A stretch of DNA of 64,000 nt from an uncultured Oscillospiraceae bacterium (GTDB taxonomy: Bacteria > Bacillota > Clostridia > Oscillospirales > Oscillospiraceae): contig CAAEOT010000039.1 in the NCBI GenBank assembly GCA_900757655.1, positions 3,651 through 67,650 on the forward strand, written 5' to 3'. Every line of letters starts with the position of its first letter. Positions within the stretch are counted from its first letter, which is position 1. The position numbers were made by a program, and so were the translations under genes. The notes below the pieces were generated by a model. The model made no database searches and was not told the origin of the DNA. It saw nothing but the letters and a program-made list of their open reading frames with translations. Shown piece after piece: positions 35,390-44,135 of this stretch.

Positions 35390-36148
35390 TCAGGACTGCG
35401 GATCGTTCGGGATATCGGTGAACGAACCCTCGTAAATGCGCGGGCCGCCCTGTGCGCCGACGAGCCGGTTATAATAGTTTGCGTTCGTGATGGCGCGATA
35501 CGGATCGAGCCAGATGGACACGGGCGCGAACATGGCGCTCAGCAGCATCCAGCCGAGGAAGCTCAGGTCCAGCACGAACAGCTCCCACTTGTGGCCGCGC
35601 ATGAGCGCTCCGCTCTCGCGCAGGCACTGCCAGGCAGACTTCTCCGGATGGTCGAGCAGCAGGTAGATCGCCTGCCGGTAGCGGTAGGCCGCGACGATGC
35701 CCGGCACGAACAGCAGCAGGCTCCACAGGAACACAAACAGCCCCTGCAAAATGGCAAGCCACAGCGCGCGGAAGAAGATGCCGAACCCGTCAAAGAGGTT
35801 GCCGATCTCGGCGGTTTCGTCCCGGCTGACGTGCAGTGAGAAGATCACAAAGCCGACGCTGACCATGTAGCTCATGATCTCGAGCGCGACAACGAGCACG
35901 ACCGCGACGGCGGACACACTGTAGTGCTCAAAGAAGCTGATATATGCCTGCTCGACGGCCTCGGCGCCGAACTGCGCGGCGTTCGTCAGCGCTGTGGTCA
36001 GGCGGTCGGCGCCCATCAGGTACGACGAGAGCGTCGAGATGAGCAGCCCCAGAGCAAAAACGATCAGCGCCGCGAGGATCGGGCTCGGGTGATAGCCGGC
36101 GGCGCGCCGGCGGGCGTCTGCTTTGAGTGCAGCACGGTTCAAATCCAT
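35390..36148 (-). CDS. DUF975 integral membrane protein
   Basis: 252 residues, about five to six TM segments. Typical DUF975 features: N-terminal LNRAALKADARRR, the FLWSLLLFVPGIVAAYRYRQA helix and SGALMRGHKWELFVLDLSFLGW. Function unknown in this family. The start at 36148 was chosen with GGAG about 11 bases upstream. The long frame to 36304 runs over its promoter. Confidence 0.85.
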   Translation of the reverse strand: MDLNRAALKADARRRAAGYHPSPILAALIVFALGLLISTLSSYLMGADRLTTALTNAAQFGAEAVEQAYISFFEHYSVSAVAVVLVVALEIMSYMVSVGFVIFSLHVSRDETAEIGNLFDGFGIFFRALWLAILQGLFVFLWSLLLFVPGIVAAYRYRQAIYLLLDHPEKSAWQCLRESGALMRGHKWELFVLDLSFLGWMLLSAMFAPVSIWLDPYRAITNANYYNRLVGAQGGPRIYEGSFTDIPNDPQS

Positions 36149-36199
36149 TTTGATCACAACTCCGTTCCCGGCGTGGCCGGGTCTCATTTTCATCGATAT

Positions 36200-36228
36200 A
36201 GTATACCAGATACCGCCGGATTTGAACA
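36200..36228 (-). promoter_or_regulatory. Promoter of the DUF975 gene
   Basis: Minus strand: TGTTCA (36228-36223), 17-bp spacer, TATACT (36205-36200). Confidence 0.55.
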
Positions 36229-36297
36229 CCCGGCGCGGGAAAAATTCACGTTTTCGACACACGTTGCGATTTTTTCGGGCAGTTGCGGAAAATACGC

Positions 36298-36326
36298 TTG
36301 ACAATCCGCGCGCGAAATGCTATATT
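36298..36326 (+). promoter_or_regulatory. Promoter of tRNA-Leu
   Basis: TTGACA (36298-36303), 17-bp spacer, TATATT (36321-36326). Transcription would begin about 20 bases before the mature tRNA. Confidence 0.85.
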
Positions 36327-36353
36327 AAACAAGCTTTGAACGACAAGGCTTAT

Positions 36354-36441
36354 GCGCGAGTGGTGGAATTGGCAGACTCGCTAGATTCAGGTTCTAGTGT
36401 CCACTCCGGACGTGCGGGTTCAAGTCCCGCCTCGCGCACCA
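36354..36441 (+). tRNA. tRNA-Leu (anticodon CAG)
   Basis: Cloverleaf with 7-bp acceptor stem (GCGCGAG/CTCGCGC), D-arm, anticodon stem CTAGA/TCTAG with loop TTCAGGT giving anticodon CAG, a long variable arm typical of class II tRNAs, and T-arm GCGGGTTCAAGTCCCGC. The CCA end is encoded. Confidence 0.97.
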
Positions 36442-36476
36442 AAACCCCGAGAGCTTCGGCTCCCGGGGTTTTTTCT
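36442..36476 (+). terminator. Terminator of tRNA-Leu
   Basis: Stem ACCCCGAGAGC/GCTCCCGGGGT with one mismatch and a TTCG tetraloop, followed by TTTTTTCTG. Confidence 0.9.
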
Positions 36477-36503
36477 GTCTGCAGCAAAAAAGCGCCGGTT
36501 TTT

Positions 36504-37493
36504 TTACGCGCCGAAGCACGTGAACATGATGACGAGATACGCGATATAGAGCGCGCCGATGAAAAAGCCGACCCAGCGTTTGAACCTGCCCTGCACGAGC
36601 GCCGGGATGAGCGCACCTGCGCACACGACAAAACACGCCGGAATATCCAGCAGCATACCCTGCCGCTCGACCGGCAGCGGCTTGCCGAGGATGAGCGCGC
36701 ACAGCGGCATAATGAGCGTGAGGTCCATAATGTTCGCGCCGATGATGTTGCCCACCGACAGGGACGACTGCTTTTTGCGGATGGCCGTGATGGTCGTAAC
36801 AAGCTCCGGCAGCGACGTGCCGATGGCGATCATGGTCGCGCCGATGATGGCATCCGGCACACCAAGCATCTGTGCGAGCGCGGTGCCGTTGTCGATTAGC
36901 AGCTGCGCACCAAGCACAATGGCCGCAGCGCCAAACACAAACTTGCCGATATTGAGCGCGACCGTCCGGCCGTCCGTCTTGGGGCGGGCATCCTGCTCCG
37001 GGGCCTCAAGCGACTGCTCACGCCGCGCGGCGACGAGGCTCTCAGCGATAAAGCACACGAAAATGACGAGGATTAAAACGCTCTCGAGGATGGACAGCTG
37101 CCCGTCACGCGTGAAGCCGAACAGGATCGCGATCGCCGCGAGCAGCAGCACCGCCTTGACGGCATACTGCCGACGCGGCATGGTGCACTCCATACAGATC
37201 AGCGACAGGCACATGATGAGGCCCGTATTGGCCGTGACGGAGCCGACAGCATTGCCCACGGCGATGTCCGCGTTGCCCTCGAGGGCCGAAAACACGGATA
37301 CAAGCATCTCCGGCATGGTCGTGGCAAAGCTTACGACCGTCGCGCCGATGATGAATTTCGGGATGCCGGAAGCCTCCGCGATCCACGTGGCGGCGTCGAC
37401 AAAAATGTCGCCGCCCTTGATGATGCACACAAGGCCCGCCGCGAACAGCAGCAGGACAAGGAAAAGGGTACTGCCGGTAAAATCGAGGTTCAT
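36504..37493 (-). CDS. CaCA-family calcium/cation:sodium antiporter (YrbG-type)
   Basis: 329 residues, two inverted Na_Ca_ex repeats of about five TM helices. Alpha-repeat motifs are VVSFATTMPEMLVS with GNAVGSVTANTG in the first half and MIAIGTSLPELVTT with GNIIGANIMDL in the second. The start at 37493 follows AAGGAG by 8 bases. A yybP-ykoY-like riboswitch with terminator lies in the leader, so the exchanger is probably Mn2+-induced and may export Mn2+ (inference) instead of, or besides, Ca2+. Confidence 0.92.
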   Translation of the reverse strand: MNLDFTGSTLFLVLLLFAAGLVCIIKGGDIFVDAATWIAEASGIPKFIIGATVVSFATTMPEMLVSVFSALEGNADIAVGNAVGSVTANTGLIMCLSLICMECTMPRRQYAVKAVLLLAAIAILFGFTRDGQLSILESVLILVIFVCFIAESLVAARREQSLEAPEQDARPKTDGRTVALNIGKFVFGAAAIVLGAQLLIDNGTALAQMLGVPDAIIGATMIAIGTSLPELVTTITAIRKKQSSLSVGNIIGANIMDLTLIMPLCALILGKPLPVERQGMLLDIPACFVVCAGALIPALVQGRFKRWVGFFIGALYIAYLVIMFTCFGA

Positions 37494-37518
37494 AACGCAT
37501 TCTCCTTCGTGATCGCGC

Positions 37519-37650
37519 AAAAAAATGAGACCTTTGGCACGATCATAAATATGATGTGCTAAAAGTCTCATTACCTATCACAATAGGCGCATGACCACCG
37601 GCGGGAGCCGGGAGATTGTTGGCCATGCATTTGCAACTACTCCCTTTTAA
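37519..37650 (-). promoter_or_regulatory. yybP-ykoY-type (Mn2+) riboswitch with intrinsic terminator
   Basis: Transcribed on the minus strand. The aptamer runs from TTAAAAGGGAGTAG (37650-37637) through GGCCAACA to TGAGACTTTTAG at its 3' end (to about 37559). This resembles the family layout AAAGGGGAGUAG ... GCAAGACCUUU, with P1 formed by AAAAG/CTTTT-type pairing. The 3' P1 strand is also one arm of a long terminator stem (arms about 37551-37572 and 37525-37546) followed by seven T (37525-37519). Metal binding should stabilise P1 and prevent termination. Confidence 0.82.
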
Positions 37651-37659
37651 CGAGAAAGC

Positions 37660-37688
37660 ATCATAGCACACCGCACCGGGCTTGTCAA
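37660..37688 (-). promoter_or_regulatory. Promoter of the riboswitch-antiporter transcript
   Basis: Minus strand: TTGACA (37688-37683), 17-bp spacer, TATGAT (37665-37660). It starts a few bases before the aptamer. Confidence 0.85.
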
Positions 37689-37712
37689 GCAATTCCACTC
37701 GTGAACCGCCGC

Positions 37713-39812
37713 TCAGCACACCAGCTTCATGAGCAGACGCTCGAACTCGCCGAGCATGCCTACGGAATCGGCAAAGATCATGCTCTTTTCGTACATGCGG
37801 CGGTAAGCATCCACGTTCTCGTCCGTGCGCGCGGTGTAAATGATCGGAATGACGAGCAACCCCCGGCGGCGCGCCGCCTGCACGGCCGTGCGCACGTCGT
37901 CGATCGCCTCCGACTCGCTGAAATAGCCGGACGGCAGCCCGTCCGAGAGCACCATGAGGATCCTGCGGCGCTCGGTGCGCTTGGCCAGATCGAGCGCGGC
38001 GGCGCGGATGGAATAGCCGTCCTTATTGCCGTTGCCGGCGGCGATCTGCGTCATGGCGTCGATGCAGCGGCAGCCGATCTCTTTCTGGTCAAAATCCTTG
38101 ATGACACAGTGCTCCACGGTGTTTGTGCCGCCGTCAAAGGCGACGATCTTCGTGTAGGCGATGCCCTTGAGTGCCTCCTCGAGCACAGCCGCCGTGGCCA
38201 GCGCCGTGAAGAGCTTGGAGTTCCCGTCGCCGATGCCGGCGCCCATACTGCCGCTGCGGTCGATGAGCAGGTAAAACGCCGTCTCGCGTTTGGACGGCGG
38301 CGCCTTGCGGCGAAAGACGTCCTTGGCATCGAGCGGAACTTTCCACAGCTCCCGCTGCGAGAGCGCACCGGTGCGCTGGCTGGCGCTGCGCTCACGCTGC
38401 TGGCGCAGGAGCTTGTCGAGCCGGTGGTGCAGCGCCTTCGCCCGCTCGGCAAATGCGGGCGGCAGCCGCCCATCACCCGGCGTGATACACGTCTCCGTGA
38501 ACGTCAGACCGGCGTAACGGTCGGCCAGGCCCTGCCGCTCGCCGGCATCGAGCCTGGCGGCACGCGGAGTCGCAACATGCAGCTGCTGCTCAAGCGTGCG
38601 CTCGCGCGTGAGCGCCTGCGCCGCCGTGGCGAGCATCGCGTCCGTCTCGGCCGCGCTGAGCGCAAAGCCGCGGTGTGCGCCCCAGCCCGTGCCAAGCACT
38701 TCGCGCAAGCTCTCCGGCCCGCCGGAGGCCGCCTTCTGCGCGGCGGACACCGTATCCGACGTGGTGGCGGTCGCCCCGCTCTGGCCGTGATTGCCGCTGC
38801 GGCCGACACTGGACGACCGGCCGCGATCCTCCCTGCCGTTCGTGCCGGCTGAGCCGCTCGGTTTGACCTCCTGACTGGCAAGGCTGCCGCTCATGTCGCC
38901 GTGGCGCTCGGAGTTGTCGCCGCTGCCGCCGGCCGCGCTGTCGCCTTTGTCGAGGTCTGCGTCCTCCCCGTCGGCAGACGGGCCGCTGCGTGCCGCGTCC
39001 TGCGCCTCGCTGCGCAAGCGGAGGCGGCTGTCACAGCCGTCGCCGAAAAGCTCGGCACGGTCAGTCTCACTAAATGCATAGTCCACGAGCTGCGATGCGA
39101 TGCGTGCAAGCGCATCGGCGTCCGCGATGCGGCACAGGCGCGCCAGCTCAGGCGCGAGCGCCGCAAGGATGCGGCGGCCGATGTCCGCGCACGCGGCGGC
39201 CGATGGCGCGAGAATGGCCGCTTCCACCTCCGCCCGGACGGTAGAGAGCGCCGGATCCCGGCATGGGATACCCGTGAGCGCAAAGGCCTCCAATTCACAA
39301 AGCAGCGCCTCGAGCGCGCTGCCTGGCTCGGCCGCTTCGAGCTGCGCATAGCACACGAAGCGCAGCAGCGGCAGATAGCCCGGAAAGCGGCGGCAGAGAA
39401 TGTTATCCGTGCGCGCCTGCTCCAGAATGTTGAGTATCCGGTGCCCAAGCAGCGCCCCGGTCTCGGGCGTGAGGGCATGGTGCGCATGAAAATACGCACC
39501 GGCGTCCACCGCGAACGCCGCGCAGACATCCCGGTCGGAGCTGCTGTCGTGCTGAATCTCGCGCGCGAGCAGCACGCGCAGCGCGGCCGTCCAGTGGCGG
39601 GCGTCAAAATCCGCGCGCAGCAGATACGCCGCTCCGCCGACGATGACGGCCGCGCCGTCTGTCGTGCAGCGCAGGCTGTCGTCCGCCGTGACGGTATCGA
39701 CACGGATATTCCCCGGGACAAGCAGCGCGAGACTGCGCCGGAGCAGCGGCGTGATGGGATCATGCGCGAGAAACGCCCGGTAGCGCGCCAGCGCGGCGTC
39801 AAATCCGTCCAT
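37713..39812 (-). CDS. Large VWA-domain protein, partner of a MoxR-type ATPase
   Basis: 699 residues. The C-terminal ~180 residues are a von Willebrand A domain with the MIDAS motif DRSGSMG near residue 515 and a VLSDGLPSG strand. The first ~260 residues resemble the helical VWA-like N-terminal region of CobT/NorD-type proteins, with AREIQHDSSSDRD. Residues about 270-370 are a low-complexity acidic/Gly-Ser linker. The ATG at 39812 overlaps the ATPase gene by 14 bases; a TTG at 39833 is an alternative. Third gene of an LRR-AAA-VWA operon. Specific target unknown. Confidence 0.85.
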   Translation of the reverse strand: MDGFDAALARYRAFLAHDPITPLLRRSLALLVPGNIRVDTVTADDSLRCTTDGAAVIVGGAAYLLRADFDARHWTAALRVLLAREIQHDSSSDRDVCAAFAVDAGAYFHAHHALTPETGALLGHRILNILEQARTDNILCRRFPGYLPLLRFVCYAQLEAAEPGSALEALLCELEAFALTGIPCRDPALSTVRAEVEAAILAPSAAACADIGRRILAALAPELARLCRIADADALARIASQLVDYAFSETDRAELFGDGCDSRLRLRSEAQDAARSGPSADGEDADLDKGDSAAGGSGDNSERHGDMSGSLASQEVKPSGSAGTNGREDRGRSSSVGRSGNHGQSGATATTSDTVSAAQKAASGGPESLREVLGTGWGAHRGFALSAAETDAMLATAAQALTRERTLEQQLHVATPRAARLDAGERQGLADRYAGLTFTETCITPGDGRLPPAFAERAKALHHRLDKLLRQQRERSASQRTGALSQRELWKVPLDAKDVFRRKAPPSKRETAFYLLIDRSGSMGAGIGDGNSKLFTALATAAVLEEALKGIAYTKIVAFDGGTNTVEHCVIKDFDQKEIGCRCIDAMTQIAAGNGNKDGYSIRAAALDLAKRTERRRILMVLSDGLPSGYFSESEAIDDVRTAVQAARRRGLLVIPIIYTARTDENVDAYRRMYEKSMIFADSVGMLGEFERLLMKLVC

Positions 39813-41121
39813 TCTGCGGCACCATGCTCTCAATGAGCTCGGTCAGCTGGAGGCGGGTGTAGGCATCCTGCGGTTTGGAGGCCACGTTGTCGAGCAGGCC
39901 CCAGCGCAGGCCCAGCAGCGGCTCTGCGCGCAGGGCGTCGATGAAGCCGCGGATCGTCATGGCGTCCGGCTCGAGCCCGCCGGCGCTGCGGATGCGGTCG
40001 CGGATGGCGCAGTAGACATAGTCGCAGATATTCAGGCTGGCGGTGCCCGCCTCCGGCACGACGCGGTGCAGCACATCGACGATGCTCTCCGGCTCCGCGA
40101 TGTGGATGGGCGTAAAGCGGTCGATCGTCGCCTCGTTCATGAAGTTCGTGCCGGCATAGTCCTCGTTCATCGTGATCGTGAATGCCGAGTGCGGGTGCAT
40201 CTGCACGAGCCCGTAGCCGGGCACCTGGATCTGACGCGCAGCGTCGGTCAGCGAGTGGAGCACGTCGGCACACTCGGGCTTGATGGTGTTGCCCTCGTCG
40301 AGCACGACGTCCGCGCCCGCCGCGAGATAGCGCAGCATGTCGCTCAGACGGTAGCGCATGGTGCCGTTTTCGATCGTCGGGCCGCCGAGCAGGTCGAGCT
40401 TGTCGAGCTCGGCATTGCCCTGCATGCGGTACTGCGGCACGTTGAGCAGCCAGTCCACCGTCTGGATGAGCGTGTTCTTGCCGCAGCCCTTGCTGCCGAC
40501 GAGGCGCAGGTGCATGCCCGAGAGCCGGTAGGCAAGGCAGCGCGTGAGCGCGCCGAAGCTGTCCGCCTGCACATAGCGCACCGGCGGATCCGGCACCAGC
40601 TCGGGGTATTCCGGCAGGGAGAACATCTCCGCGAACACGCGCAGGATGATCGGCTCCGGCACCGCCTGCTCCAGCAGATACCCGGCGCGCACGGTCAGTG
40701 CCTCCGGGGACGCGCACCCGCGCGCGGCAGCCCCGTCGATGGCCGCGCGCACCGCACCGCTGAGTGGGTCGCCGCAGCGGTATTCGGCGAGAAAGCCCCA
40801 GACGTCCGGCGCGTCGCCGTCGCACGGCTCGCCCGTGGCGTCGCACAGCGCCATGACCCGCGCCCGTACAGGCGCTGTGCGCAGCAGCGCCGTGAGCGCC
40901 TCCGACGGCGCGGACACGATGCCCACGCGCGAAAACGGGTCGCCCGCCGCCGCCTCGGACAGACAGCACACGGGCAGCGGCTCGCCCTCGACGCGGCAGA
41001 GCACGACCTCCGGCCACACGTGGCGGTCCTGCGCGCAGAGCGAGCGCAGGAAGTCGAGCTTCATCGGTGCTTTCAGATTGCTGCCGCCGCAGACGGCGGT
41101 CTCCGTCTTTGCAATGTTCAT
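39799..41121 (-). CDS. MoxR/CobS-like AAA+ ATPase with altered P-loop
   Basis: 440 residues. The AAA module begins near residue 190: P-loop GSKGCGKNT (209-217), where the last Thr/Ser position is preceded by Asn, Walker B DVVLDEGN (271-278) and sensor region FTITMNEDYAGTN. The first 190 residues are not recognised. MoxR ATPases pair with VWA proteins to remodel or insert metal cofactors into targets (RavA-ViaA, NorQ-NorD, CobS-CobT). The partner here is the next gene. Confidence 0.85.
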   Translation of the reverse strand: MNIAKTETAVCGGSNLKAPMKLDFLRSLCAQDRHVWPEVVLCRVEGEPLPVCCLSEAAAGDPFSRVGIVSAPSEALTALLRTAPVRARVMALCDATGEPCDGDAPDVWGFLAEYRCGDPLSGAVRAAIDGAAARGCASPEALTVRAGYLLEQAVPEPIILRVFAEMFSLPEYPELVPDPPVRYVQADSFGALTRCLAYRLSGMHLRLVGSKGCGKNTLIQTVDWLLNVPQYRMQGNAELDKLDLLGGPTIENGTMRYRLSDMLRYLAAGADVVLDEGNTIKPECADVLHSLTDAARQIQVPGYGLVQMHPHSAFTITMNEDYAGTNFMNEATIDRFTPIHIAEPESIVDVLHRVVPEAGTASLNICDYVYCAIRDRIRSAGGLEPDAMTIRGFIDALRAEPLLGLRWGLLDNVASKPQDAYTRLQLTELIESMVPQNGRI

Positions 41122-41139
41122 GTTCCCTTCCCGCCTTTC

Positions 41140-42015
41140 TCAGTTGCCCCGCGTCGCGCCCCAGGGAAAGCCCTTGGCGCTGCCGTGATAGACCACGCGC
41201 CGCACATTCAAAAACGCGCAGCGGCCGATGCGCCCCACGCTGTCGGGGATGACGACCGTGTCCAGATTGCTGCACTGGTAAAACGCCTCATCCTGGATCT
41301 CGCGCACGCTGTCCGGGATGACGATGCCCGTCAGGCCGATGCAGCGCGAGAACATGCCCTCCGGGATGACGGCGAGGCCGCGCGGCAGATTGGTACTGCG
41401 CAGGTGCACCTTATCATAAAATGCATAGGGCTCGACCGTCTCGATGCTGTCCGGGAGGAGGAGCGTGTCCAGATACGTATAGGAGACCATGGCGTAGGAC
41501 GCCAGCCGGCGCACGCGCACCCCATCGACCGACGACGGCAGCTCGAGCACCGTGCCGGCGTTGAAGCAGCCGTCCGTGCCGATGCGGCCGGTCGCCGCGT
41601 CAAAGGCGAAATTCTGCGCCGCCGCCTGCGCCGCCGTCACAGGGTGGGTGTCCCACGGGCGATCGCGCAGCCAGGTCTGAATGTCCGCCTGTGTGCGCTC
41701 TCGCTTTTGCGCCAGGTAGTCCTGCATCTGCTGCAGGCCGCACTGCTGCGAAAAAAAGACCGCCAGATCCTCGGCCTCCAGCGGAATGGAAAAGCCCTTC
41801 GGCAGCTCCAGGCCAAGCTGCATGGTCAGGATGCGGCGGATATCGGCGCACGCATCATCATAACGCGAGAGCACCTTCTGATCGCAGACGAAGGGCACAT
41901 CCAGCCGCGAGGCCTCGATGCCGCCGGCCGTCAAAAGCCCTGCAAAGCCATGGGCGCGGTCCAGGATCTTTTTCACGTCGCGAAACTGCGTACTCTGGTA
42001 AAGAAGCATCTCCAT
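41140..42015 (-). CDS. BspA-type leucine-rich-repeat (LRR_5) protein
   Basis: 291 residues. The second half has LRR_5 repeats (for example LLLPDSIETVEPYAFYD, IVIPDSVREIQDEAFYQC, VVIPDSVGRIGRCAFLN). The first ~150 residues are an unrecognised, mostly helical domain. No signal peptide or anchor, so it is probably cytosolic, unlike surface BspA proteins. The start at 42015 has GGAGG 8 bases upstream. First gene of the LRR-AAA-VWA operon and possibly its protein-binding adaptor (inference). Confidence 0.82.
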   Translation of the reverse strand: MEMLLYQSTQFRDVKKILDRAHGFAGLLTAGGIEASRLDVPFVCDQKVLSRYDDACADIRRILTMQLGLELPKGFSIPLEAEDLAVFFSQQCGLQQMQDYLAQKRERTQADIQTWLRDRPWDTHPVTAAQAAAQNFAFDAATGRIGTDGCFNAGTVLELPSSVDGVRVRRLASYAMVSYTYLDTLLLPDSIETVEPYAFYDKVHLRSTNLPRGLAVIPEGMFSRCIGLTGIVIPDSVREIQDEAFYQCSNLDTVVIPDSVGRIGRCAFLNVRRVVYHGSAKGFPWGATRGN

Positions 42016-42253
42016 CACGAGGTCCTCCGTCAATTGTTATAAAACTATCATACAGGCGTGAGCCCCTTTCTTCTGTAACCAATGATGCACAGAAGGCGGT
42101 TTCCTTGTCTCTTTTCCGGCGCTTTGGGCAAATTTTGTACACGGTGTACATAGTTTATTCACTGGACAGTTGTTTCCTGATGTGGTAAGCTAAAGTTATG
42201 TTACACAAGTCCCAAAAGTGCACACATTTTATGAAGATAAAGGAAGCGGTCAC

Positions 42254-44068
42254 ATGAATGAAGTGAAAAACCCGAAAAAGCCGTTGGTGTATTATTACGC
42301 CATCGTCATTCTCGTGATCCTGGCGCTCAACTTTCTGGCGGTGCCCTGGCTGAGCCAGCGGCAGGTCAAGGAGGTCGACTACGGCACGTTCATGACCATG
42401 ACGGAAAATCAGGAGATCGGCCGTGTGGAGGTGCAAAACAACCAGATCCTCTTCACGAACAAAGATGACACGCAGGTCTATAAGACCGGCCTGATGGACG
42501 ATCCCGACCTCATCTACCGCCTGAAGGACTCCGGCGCGGAGTTCTCAAGTGAGATCGTCGAGCAGATGTCGCCGTTTCTGTCGTTTCTGCTGACGTGGCT
42601 GCTGCCGATCGTGTTTTTTGTCGCCCTCGGCCAGTTCATGCTCAAGCGCATGACGAACAAGGCCGGCGGTCCGAACTCCATGATGTTCGGCCTCGGCGGC
42701 TCGAACGCGAAGGTCTATGTCAAGTCCGCCGAGGGCATCAAATTCTCCGACGTCGCCGGTGAGGACGAGGCCAAGGAAAACCTGACCGAGATCGTCAACT
42801 ACCTGCACGACCCGGCGAAATATCAGGACATCGGCGCATCCATGCCCAAGGGCATCCTGCTCGTCGGCCCTCCGGGAACCGGCAAGACGATGCTGGCCAA
42901 GGCCGTCGCCGGTGAGGCGAACGTGCCGTTTTTCTCCATGTCCGGTTCGGAGTTCGTGGAGATGTTCGTCGGCATGGGCGCAAGCAAGGTGCGCGACCTG
43001 TTCCGGCAGGCCAAGGAGAAAGCCCCCTGCATCGTGTTCATCGACGAGATCGACGCCATCGGCAAAAAGCGCGACGGGCAGGTCGGCGGCAACGACGAGC
43101 GCGAGCAGACGCTCAATCAGCTGCTGACCGAGATGGACGGCTTCGAGGGCAACAACGGCGTCATCATCCTCGCCGCCACGAACCGGCCCGAGTCGCTCGA
43201 CCCGGCGCTCACGCGCCCCGGCCGCTTTGACCGGCGCGTGCCCGTGGAGCTGCCCGATCTCAAGGGCCGCGAGGAGATCCTCAAGGTGCACGCCCGCAAG
43301 ATCAAGGTCGCCGAGGACGTGGACTACAACAAGATCGCGCGCATGGCCTCCGGCGCCTCGGGCGCAGAGCTTGCGAACATCGTCAACGAGGCTGCGCTGC
43401 GCGCCGTGCGCGACGGCCGCCGCTTTGCCACGCAGTCTGACCTCGAGGAGAGCATCGAGGTCGTTATCGCGGGCTATCAGAAGAAAAATGCCATCCTCAC
43501 CGATAAAGAGAAGTGGACGGTCGCCTACCACGAGATCGGCCACGCGCTCGTCGCCGCGCTGCAGACACATTCCGCCCCCGTGCAAAAGATCACCATCATC
43601 CCCCGCACGTCCGGCGCACTGGGCTACACCATGCAGGTCGAAGAGGGCAACCACTACCTCATGACCAAAGAGGAACTGGAAAACAAGATCGCCACGCTCA
43701 CCGGCGGCCGCGCGGCCGAGGAGGTGCGCTTCGGCGTCATCTCCACCGGCGCGTCCAATGACATCGAGCAGGCGACGAAGCTCGCCCGCGGCATGATCAC
43801 GCGCTACGGCATGAGCGAGGAATTTGACATGGTCGCGCTCGAGACGGTCACGAACCAGTACCTCGGCGGCGACACCTCCCTCGCCTGCTCGGCCGAAACG
43901 CAGACGCAGATCGACCATCAGGTCGTCGCGCTCGTGAAAAAGGAGCACGCCAAGGCCGTCGGCATCCTCACGGACAACCGCGCCAAGCTCGACGAACTGG
44001 CCAAGTACCTTTATGAAAAGGAGACCATCACCGGCGAGGAGTTCATGGCCATTCTCAACCGCGCCTGA
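42254..44068 (+). CDS. ftsH: ATP-dependent zinc metalloprotease FtsH (copy 2)
   Basis: 604 residues, two N-terminal TM helices (about 13-32 and 98-118), Walker A GPPGTGKT, Walker [21 protein letters not shown], zinc motif HEIGH and STGASNDI. It is shorter than copy 1 at 4411, with a different periplasmic segment and no acidic tail. The start at 42254 follows AAGGAAG. Divergent from the LRR-AAA-VWA operon with 238 bases between. A weak promoter (TGGACA, 17 bp, TAAGCT) may lie near 42161-42189. Confidence 0.95.
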   Translation: MNEVKNPKKPLVYYYAIVILVILALNFLAVPWLSQRQVKEVDYGTFMTMTENQEIGRVEVQNNQILFTNKDDTQVYKTGLMDDPDLIYRLKDSGAEFSSEIVEQMSPFLSFLLTWLLPIVFFVALGQFMLKRMTNKAGGPNSMMFGLGGSNAKVYVKSAEGIKFSDVAGEDEAKENLTEIVNYLHDPAKYQDIGASMPKGILLVGPPGTGKTMLAKAVAGEANVPFFSMSGSEFVEMFVGMGASKVRDLFRQAKEKAPCIVFIDEIDAIGKKRDGQVGGNDEREQTLNQLLTEMDGFEGNNGVIILAATNRPESLDPALTRPGRFDRRVPVELPDLKGREEILKVHARKIKVAEDVDYNKIARMASGASGAELANIVNEAALRAVRDGRRFATQSDLEESIEVVIAGYQKKNAILTDKEKWTVAYHEIGHALVAALQTHSAPVQKITIIPRTSGALGYTMQVEEGNHYLMTKEELENKIATLTGGRAAEEVRFGVISTGASNDIEQATKLARGMITRYGMSEEFDMVALETVTNQYLGGDTSLACSAETQTQIDHQVVALVKKEHAKAVGILTDNRAKLDELAKYLYEKETITGEEFMAILNRA

Positions 44069-44135
44069 CGGACTGCGATGCGGTCGTGCAGCGATCCCCG
44101 AATCCCCCCCACGAAAGGAGGGCCACCGCAACCGT

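Noticed and set aside
37519..37650. Leader of the antiporter as a plain attenuator or other riboswitch class
   Set aside because: The GGGAGTAG and TGAGAC strands with P1 pairing fit yybP-ykoY; no features of SAM, TPP, glycine or NiCo classes were seen.
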